Assembly (NCBI GenBank): GCA_016212735.1
Contig: JACRDZ010000096.1
Location: forward strand, 1-9,135
Direction of reading: 5' to 3'
DNA from: Candidatus Firestoneibacteriota bacterium
GTDB lineage: Bacteria > JACRDZ01
DNA length: 9,135 nucleotides
Part shown: in pieces, positions 5,260 through 9,135 of the stretch
How the letters are laid out: every line of letters begins with the position of its first letter
Position numbering within the stretch: the stretch's first letter is position 1
Notes under the pieces: model-generated
What the model was told of the DNA's origin: nothing
Seen by the model: the letters and a program-made list of their open reading frames with translations, nothing else
The model's database searches: none
Position numbers and translations under genes: made by a program

Positions 5260-7563
5260 ATGGGGAAAAAAAATAATAAAAAATCAATTATTTATTTTAT
5301 AGTAACTTCTATTGTTACAATTTCAGCAATTTCTTATTTTATTTATTATAATTCTTCATTAAAAGTTGAAGATATATTTAGAGTTTATAAAAATAAGACA
5401 GATCAAAGTGAGATTGTAATCCTTTATCCTTTAAACGGAACAATTTTTCCTCCAGAAATCATACCTCCGATTTTTAAATGGGAAGATGCAAAAGAAGAGT
5501 CAGACAAATGGCATATTGTGATAAAATTTCAAGACGGAAAAGAGATTATGACTTTTCTTGTTTATGATAAAACATGGGAACCAGATGATAAAGAATGGGA
5601 AATAATTAAAAAAAGATCTATTGAAAGTAAAGCAGAAGTTATTATTGTTGGAGTGAATCAAAAATCTCCCGGAAAGATATTGTCATTAGGGAGTGTAGTT
5701 TTTATGACTTCTCGCGATGAAGTTGGTGATCAGATTTTTTATAGAGAAGTTATACTTCCCTTTATAGATGCAGTAAAAGATCCTTCACAAATAAGGTGGC
5801 GTTTAGGAGATATTTCATTAAAATCAGAGCCGCCAATTGTTCTGGATAATTTACCTGTATGCGGGAATTGTCATTCCTTTTCAAAAGATGGGAATATTCT
5901 TGGAATGGATGTAGATTATGCAAATGATAAAGGTTCATATGTTATTACAGAAACCTCTAAAGAAATTATTCTTTCAAAAGATAAAATCATTACATGGAAC
6001 GATTATAAAAAAGAAGATAAAGACATTACTTTTGGGCTTCTATCACAGGTCTCTCCAGATGGAAGAAATATAATAAGTACTGTAAAGGATAGATCTGTAT
6101 TTGTTCCAAAACCAGATATTACTTTTTCACAGCTATTTTTTCCGATAAAAGGGATTCTTGTTGTGTATAGAACAGACACAAAAACTTTTAATCCGCTGCC
6201 AGGAGCAAATGATCCTCTATTTGTACAAAGTAATCCTGCATGGAGTCCTGATGGGAAATATATTGCATTTGCCAGGAGTAAAGCTTATGAATTAAAAAAT
6301 ATTAAAGACAAAAAAAATGCGCTTTTATCTCCAGAAGAATGTGAGGAATTTTTAAAGGATGGGAAACAATTTATTTATGATTTATATCGTATAACTTTTA
6401 ATAATGGCAAAGGTGGTAAGGCGGAACCAATACAGGGAGCGTCTTTTAATGGGATGAGTAATTATTTCCCAAAATATTCGCCTGATGGGAATTGGATTGT
6501 ATTTTGTAAAGCAAAAAGCTATATGCTGCTTCAGCCTGACAGTGAACTTTATATCGTTCCAGCAGGAGGAGGAGAAGCCCGCAGAATGCGCTGTAATACA
6601 AGTCGAATGAATTCATGGCACAGTTGGTCATCTAATAGCAAATGGCTGGTTTTTTCCTCAAAAGTAAATACTCCATACACACAATTATTTCTGACGCATA
6701 TAGATGAACAGGGGAATGACAGCCCGCCGGTTTTACTTTATAAATTTACTGCTGCGGATAGAGCTGCCAATATACCTGAATTTGTTAAACTTAAACGCGG
6801 TGCAGTTGAGAAAATAAAAGAACAGTTTATCACTGATTTTTCTTATTGGAGAGTTGGAGCAACATGTATAGATATAGGAGATTTTGTCGGTGCAGAAAAA
6901 GCATTTCAGAAGGCTTTAGAACTTAAATCCAGGAATGAAGAAGTATATAATTTTTTAGGTATGATTAAAGCACAGAGAGGGAATTTTGATGAAGCAATTT
7001 CTCATTTTAAGGAAGCGCTTAAAATAAAACCTGATTCTGTAGAAACTTATAATAATCTAGGATTGACATTGCAAAGACAGGGGAAGTATGATGATGCTAT
7101 TAATTATTTCAACGAAGCGCTTAAAATAAAACCTGACTCCATAGAAGCACATTGTAATCTGGGGATGACATTACAAAAGCAGGGTAAATTAGACGAAGCT
7201 GTTAATCATTTTAATAAAGCATTTAAACTGGATCCAAAATCTCTAGTAGTACATATAAATCTTGGATTAGTTCTGCAAAAACAGGGAAAGATTGATGATG
7301 CTTTATATCATTTTAAAGAAGCGTTGAAAATAAATCCAGATATGGTAGAAATTCATTATGCAATTGCGCAAATTAGAGAGTTAGATGGCAAGCTTGATGA
7401 AGCAGTATTTCACATTAAAGAAATCATTAGAATAAATCCAAATATTGCAGAAGCGCATTATAATCTTGCATTAATTTTAAAAAAACTTGGGAAACAGGAT
7501 GAAGCAGATTTTCATATTAAAGAAGTAATTAGAATAAATCATGCTGCAAATATCAGAGAATAA
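5260..7563 (+). CDS. Membrane-anchored TolB-like propeller protein with a CxxCH haem motif and seven TPRs
   Basis: This 767-residue protein starts at ATG 5260; the SD is poor (no clear purine run in 5240-5255). Residues 9-30 (after MGKKNNKK) form one hydrophobic helix, a signal anchor or uncleaved signal, placing the rest outside the cytoplasm. Residues 50-195 hold beta-rich sequence (ILYPLNGTIFPPEIIPPIFKW, then strands). Residues 201-205 are C-G-N-C-H, a covalent haem c attachment motif, followed by SFSKDGNILGMDVDY. Residues 260-480 carry PD40/TolB propeller blades with SPDGR, WSPDGKYIAF, YSPDGNWIVF and WSSNSKWLVF. Seven 34-residue TPRs run from about 528 to 765 in register, with G-K-x-D-[ED]-A and conserved P at repeat ends. 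The likely role is an envelope scaffold or electron/stress-linked sensor; no enzymatic motif is visible. An isolated CxxCH could alternatively be a metal or redox site. Confidence 0.8.
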   Translation: MGKKNNKKSIIYFIVTSIVTISAISYFIYYNSSLKVEDIFRVYKNKTDQSEIVILYPLNGTIFPPEIIPPIFKWEDAKEESDKWHIVIKFQDGKEIMTFLVYDKTWEPDDKEWEIIKKRSIESKAEVIIVGVNQKSPGKILSLGSVVFMTSRDEVGDQIFYREVILPFIDAVKDPSQIRWRLGDISLKSEPPIVLDNLPVCGNCHSFSKDGNILGMDVDYANDKGSYVITETSKEIILSKDKIITWNDYKKEDKDITFGLLSQVSPDGRNIISTVKDRSVFVPKPDITFSQLFFPIKGILVVYRTDTKTFNPLPGANDPLFVQSNPAWSPDGKYIAFARSKAYELKNIKDKKNALLSPEECEEFLKDGKQFIYDLYRITFNNGKGGKAEPIQGASFNGMSNYFPKYSPDGNWIVFCKAKSYMLLQPDSELYIVPAGGGEARRMRCNTSRMNSWHSWSSNSKWLVFSSKVNTPYTQLFLTHIDEQGNDSPPVLLYKFTAADRAANIPEFVKLKRGAVEKIKEQFITDFSYWRVGATCIDIGDFVGAEKAFQKALELKSRNEEVYNFLGMIKAQRGNFDEAISHFKEALKIKPDSVETYNNLGLTLQRQGKYDDAINYFNEALKIKPDSIEAHCNLGMTLQKQGKLDEAVNHFNKAFKLDPKSLVVHINLGLVLQKQGKIDDALYHFKEALKINPDMVEIHYAIAQIRELDGKLDEAVFHIKEIIRINPNIAEAHYNLALILKKLGKQDEADFHIKEVIRINHAANIRE

Positions 7564-7574
7564 AAATATTTATA

Positions 7575-7603
7575 TTGACTTGTACACAAAAATAATTTAA
7601 AGT
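7575..7603 (+). promoter_or_regulatory. Possible sigma-70 type promoter upstream of the repeat island
   Basis: TTGACT (7575-7580) is followed after 17 bases by TAAAGT (7598-7603), which matches TATAAT at four of six positions. It begins just 12 bases after the stop of the TPR gene and reads toward vapBC, with both repeats of the island in between. In such AT-rich DNA this match could arise by chance. Confidence 0.3.
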
Positions 7604-7618
7604 ACAGGAATTTGAAAC

Positions 7619-7674
7619 GCTCGATAAATCGAGCAACTACATTGAAATTTTTGTAGTTGCCTGATTTATCAGGC
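7619..7674. repeat. REPIN-like element: two palindromes in inverted orientation
   Basis: The left half, 7619-7641, is a 16-base palindrome GCTCGATAAATCGAGC plus AACTACA. The right half, 7652-7674, is TGTAGTT plus the palindrome GCCTGATTTATCAGGC. The halves are inverted copies around a 10-base centre. The two palindromes differ at paired positions only, so each still closes on itself. This arrangement (two REP-type units back to back) is that of REPINs, which are mobilised in trans by RAYT (Y1-type) transposases in other bacteria. No RAYT gene lies in the window. Confidence 0.75.
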
Positions 7675-7698
7675 TTAATTTAATATTTGTGTATAAAA

Positions 7699-7706
7699 AA
7701 ATTATT
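7699..7706. repeat. Left copy of an 8-bp target-site duplication (AAATTATT)
   Basis: AAATTATT lies immediately outside the left terminal inverted repeat of the 7707-7894 element and is identical to 7895-7902 immediately outside its right end. Confidence 0.7.
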
Positions 7707-7894
7707 GGTACTGTCAAAAGTAAAATGTAAAAAGGGGATAAAAAATGGAACCACAGAAAGATTTCACCACAGAGAACACTGAGAAAAAATTATTTTTAAA
7801 TTTAAAAACCTCTGTGACCTGTGGTTAGGTTTTTCTAACTCATTACTATTTAAGGGTTTCTCTGTGTTCTCTGTGGTTAATTTTTGACATTACC
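7707..7894. mobile_element. 188-bp MITE-like element with IS6-like ends
   Basis: The left end GGTACTGTCAAAA (7707-7719) and the right end, read inward as GGTAATGTCAAAA (7882-7894 complement), are 13-base terminal inverted repeats with one mismatch. A perfect 8-bp direct repeat AAATTATT flanks both ends. Inside are inverted copies of a CCACAGAGAACAC-GAGAAA unit (7767-7786 against 7857-7876, 19/20), and shorter ones (AACCACAG 7749-7756 against 7819-7826). There is no gene inside, so it is non-autonomous. IS6-family elements are known for 8-bp duplications and ends such as GGCACTGTTGCAAA, which resemble this one; the match is partial, so the family assignment is inference. Confidence 0.7.
7767..7876. 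repeat. Internal inverted repeat of the CCACAGAGAACAC type
   Basis: The 20-base arms are 7767-7786 and 7857-7876, with a 70-base interior that also holds a degenerate third copy (CCTCTGTGACCTGTGGTT, 7809-7826). I recall CACAGAG-rich intergenic repeats of this kind in many environmental genomes. Here they form the core of the MITE-like element. Confidence 0.7.
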
Positions 7895-7902
7895 AAATTA
7901 TT
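7895..7902. repeat. Right copy of the 8-bp target-site duplication (AAATTATT)
   Basis: This is identical to 7699-7706 and directly abuts the right terminal inverted repeat. It ends 4 bases before the vapB Shine-Dalgarno site. Confidence 0.7.
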
Positions 7903-7906
7903 GTTC

Positions 7907-7912
7907 AGGAGG
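7907..7912 (+). promoter_or_regulatory. vapB ribosome binding site
   Basis: AGGAGG is a full consensus Shine-Dalgarno with 5 bases to ATG 7918. It fixes the vapB start. It lies just beyond the MITE duplication, so the element's insertion left translation intact. Confidence 0.9.
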
Positions 7913-7917
7913 AAATT

Positions 7918-8118
7918 ATGTCAAGGACAAATATAGATATTAATGATGAATTGATTGAAAATGGGTTAAGTTTAACAAATTATAAGACGAAAAAAGAGTT
8001 GGTAAATGAGGCATTAGAAGAGTTTATTAAAAAGTTGAAAAGGAAAAAAATTTTAAAGTTTTCAGGGTCGCGGTGCTGGGATGGAAATTTGGATGAAATG
8101 AGGAGGGGAAGGTTTTGA
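7918..8118 (+). CDS. vapB: VapB-family antitoxin
   Basis: This 66-residue protein shows a ribbon-helix-helix N-terminus: strand SRTNIDINDELI (2-13), then helices around NGLSLTNYKTKKELVNEALEEFIKKLKRKK (15-44). The 'T-K-K-E-L-V-N-E-A-L' helix is the signature of the VapB group paired with PIN toxins. The C-terminal arm, FSGSRCWDGNLDEMRRGRF (48-66), has the usual W-x-G-[ND]-L-[DE]-x-M-R pattern that wraps the toxin and blocks its active site. It binds VapC, and by family represses its own operon through the ribbon-helix-helix dimer. The stop overlaps the vapC start by 4 bases (TTGA), coupling translation. The upstream promoter/operator region appears disturbed by the repeat element that ends just before the ribosome site. 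Nothing is missing in the protein. Confidence 0.9.
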   Translation: MSRTNIDINDELIENGLSLTNYKTKKELVNEALEEFIKKLKRKKILKFSGSRCWDGNLDEMRRGRF

Positions 8119-8522
8119 TTTTAATTGACACCTCAGTTTGGATAGATTTTTTTAACCATCCTCAATCATATTTTTCAAAACTTTTAAAAGAGTTAATAGA
8201 AAAAGATACTGATTTATGTCTTACTGATATAATTCTAACCGAAATTTTACAGGGGATTAAAGATGATGTAATATTTGAAGAGACAAAAAAATCTCTGTTA
8301 GCATTTCCTATTTTTAAGGCAGCATCTTTAAATACTTATATTTATGCAGCAGCAATATATCGTATATGTAGAAATAGAGGAACAACTATCCGTAGAACTA
8401 TTGATACAATAATTGCATCTGTAGCAATAGAAAATAATTTGCAAATATTTCATAATGATAAAGATTTTAATCGAATTGCACAATGTACACCACTTAAGAT
8501 ATTTAGATCAATAGTTGTTTAA
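8115..8522 (+). CDS. vapC: VapC-family PIN-domain ribonuclease toxin
   Basis: This 135-residue protein starts at TTG 8115, supported by AGGAGGGG (8101-8108) 6 bases upstream. The PIN fold is complete. The first acidic residue is D5 in MILIDTSVWIDFF. E43 lies in DIILTEILQGI (38-48). D97 is in RRTIDTIIASVAIE (93-106), and D115 is in IFHNDKDFNRIA (111-122). These four acidic positions bind Mg2+/Mn2+ and cut RNA in the family, often tRNA or rRNA. Length is normal for VapC. The toxin is inactive while VapB is bound. Because all catalytic residues are present, it should be functional. After the stop comes a run of nine T (8524-8532), but without a stable hairpin, so a terminator is not convincing and read-through toward resB is possible. 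Confidence 0.92.
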   Translation: MILIDTSVWIDFFNHPQSYFSKLLKELIEKDTDLCLTDIILTEILQGIKDDVIFEETKKSLLAFPIFKAASLNTYIYAAAIYRICRNRGTTIRRTIDTIIASVAIENNLQIFHNDKDFNRIAQCTPLKIFRSIVV

Positions 8523-8549
8523 ATTTTTTTTTAGGAGAGTTATCTTATA

Positions 8550-8597
8550 ATGTCTGTTAAGAACAATGTAATTACATCTGGAATTTATAAATCCTAA
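8550..8597 (+). CDS. 15-codon ORF ahead of resB: leader peptide or displaced start
   Basis: ATG 8550 has AGGAGAG (8533-8539) upstream at a 10-base spacing. It encodes MSVKNNVITSGIYKS and ends at TAA 8595-8597, 25 bases before the resB ATG. The ribosome site here is clearly better than the one before resB. Either this is a short translated leader that feeds ribosomes to resB, or it is the true start of resB separated by a one-base shift. The resB frame is open from 8572, so the two frames overlap over 8572-8594. No function can be read from the peptide. Confidence 0.4.
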   Translation: MSVKNNVITSGIYKS

Positions 8598-8622
8598 CCC
8601 AATCAAGTCGGAACTTAAAGGT

Positions 8623-9135
8623 ATGTTTGAAAATACCAAAATTTATCCCTTCTGGAAATTTTTTACAAAAATAAAACTGGGTTTATTTCTAATTCTTATA
8701 TTGGCTGTAGTATCAGGCATAAATACATTTTATTCCGCACCTGATAGAGAAAGTCTGGGAATAGAAATATATCATTCCTGGTGGTATATAACTATTCTTA
8801 TAATTCTTTTCATAAATATTCTGGTATGCAGTCTGGATCGTTTACCAAATACTTTTATATTGACCCGTTATAATAAGGAAAAAAATATATTTATTGATAA
8901 GGAAATTGTTTCCAGATGCGATGTACATTCCGAAATCAATAATCCTCTTATTCTACCTTTGGGGAATGAGGATGATAGAGGATTTGAAAATGGATATTTA
9001 GACAATAAATTCAATAAGATACTTGATAATTTAATAAGAAAGCACTATTATATTATAAATAAAGAGAATTATATCTGGGCAGAAAAGGGTAAAATTAGAT
9101 ATTGGGGTTCGTATCTAACACATTTAGGTATTTTA
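8623..9135 (+). CDS. resB: ResB/Ccs1-type cytochrome c biogenesis protein, N-terminal 171 residues (runs off window)
   Basis: From ATG 8623 the frame is open to the window end. The protein opens with WKFFTKIKLGLFLILILAVVSGINTFY (11-37), the typical 'F-x-S/T-x-K-L-x-x-x-L' first membrane helix of ResB. A loop and YHSWWYITILIILFINILVCSLDRLP (50-75) follow; the 'HSWW...LxxNxxxCSLxR' second helix is characteristic. After a soluble loop it ends in KGKIRYWGSYLTHLGIL (155-171), the start of a third helix with the conserved TH-LG histidine. ResB, with CcsA/ResC, forms the System II machine that moves haem across the membrane and attaches it to CxxCH apocytochromes. The SD is weak (GGAAC, 8610-8614). 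A partner ccsA would be expected downstream, outside the window. The haem-motif protein at 5260-7563 could be a client. Confidence 0.85.
   Translation, partial: MFENTKIYPFWKFFTKIKLGLFLILILAVVSGINTFYSAPDRESLGIEIYHSWWYITILIILFINILVCSLDRLPNTFILTRYNKEKNIFIDKEIVSRCDVHSEINNPLILPLGNEDDRGFENGYLDNKFNKILDNLIRKHYYIINKENYIWAEKGKIRYWGSYLTHLGIL

Noticed and set aside
6446..6631. Antisense 61-residue frame inside the TolB/TPR gene
   Set aside because: It is a shadow of propeller coding sequence with no supporting signal.
7884..7889. TTGACA as a -35 box inside the right end of the MITE, driving vapBC
   Set aside because: The place for a -10 box at 16-18 bases is the AGGAGG ribosome site, with no TATAAT-like hexamer. 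The hexamer is part of the terminal repeat.
7564..7917. CRISPR array or small RNA gene in the repeat island
   Set aside because: Repeats are inverted pairs of different families, not regularly spaced direct repeats with unique spacers. No RNA gene structure with a terminator was recognisable.
8523..8532. Rho-independent terminator after vapC
   Set aside because: There is a run of nine T, but the preceding bases form no GC-containing stem.

Overview
The window is AT-rich bacterial DNA with every gene on the + strand. It carries clear Shine-Dalgarno sites and long exported multidomain proteins (LamG end, Fn3/Ig-like, Big_1, TolB propeller, TPR). It also has two small toxin-antitoxin-like operons, a System II cytochrome c maturation gene, and many short palindromic intergenic repeats. 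This mix resembles uncultivated candidate-phylum genomes of the Omnitrophota/Desantisbacteria sort. That placement is recalled from general genome character, not from any diagnostic marker in the window, and is weak.

Layout. Positions 1-137 are the 3' end of a LamG/concanavalin-like gene. Positions 141-220 hold a degenerate intergenic repeat. Positions 232-588 encode a small coiled-coil protein built on an 18-residue repeat, and 637-4182 encode a 1181-residue exported protein with Fn3, Ig-like and Big_1 domains and a C-terminal TPR. A strong two-way terminator (4212-4250) closes that unit. Next is a tight three-gene operon (4272-5143): a DUF4258-like putative toxin, a putative antitoxin and a retropepsin-like (clan AA) aspartic protease. 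After another inverted repeat (5170-5226) comes a 767-residue membrane-anchored protein (5260-7563) with one CxxCH haem-binding motif, a TolB/PD40 propeller and seven TPRs.

Positions 7564-7917 contain no gene and consist almost entirely of repeats. They hold a REPIN-like pair of palindromes (7619-7674) and a 188-bp MITE-like element (7707-7894). The MITE has 13-bp terminal inverted repeats and a perfect 8-bp target duplication, and its ends and duplication size resemble IS6-family insertion sequences. It sits immediately upstream of the ribosome binding site of a vapBC toxin-antitoxin operon (7918-8522). A 15-codon ORF with a good ribosome site (8550-8597) precedes the start of resB (8623 to the window end).

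Working together: the surface/periplasmic proteins share a theme of extracellular beta-domains and TPR scaffolds. The CxxCH protein would need cytochrome c maturation, and resB lies downstream of it, separated by repeats and vapBC. The most unusual material is the 7564-7917 repeat island and the toxin/antitoxin/protease trio. I saw no complete new defence system, CRISPR array, tRNA or rRNA.
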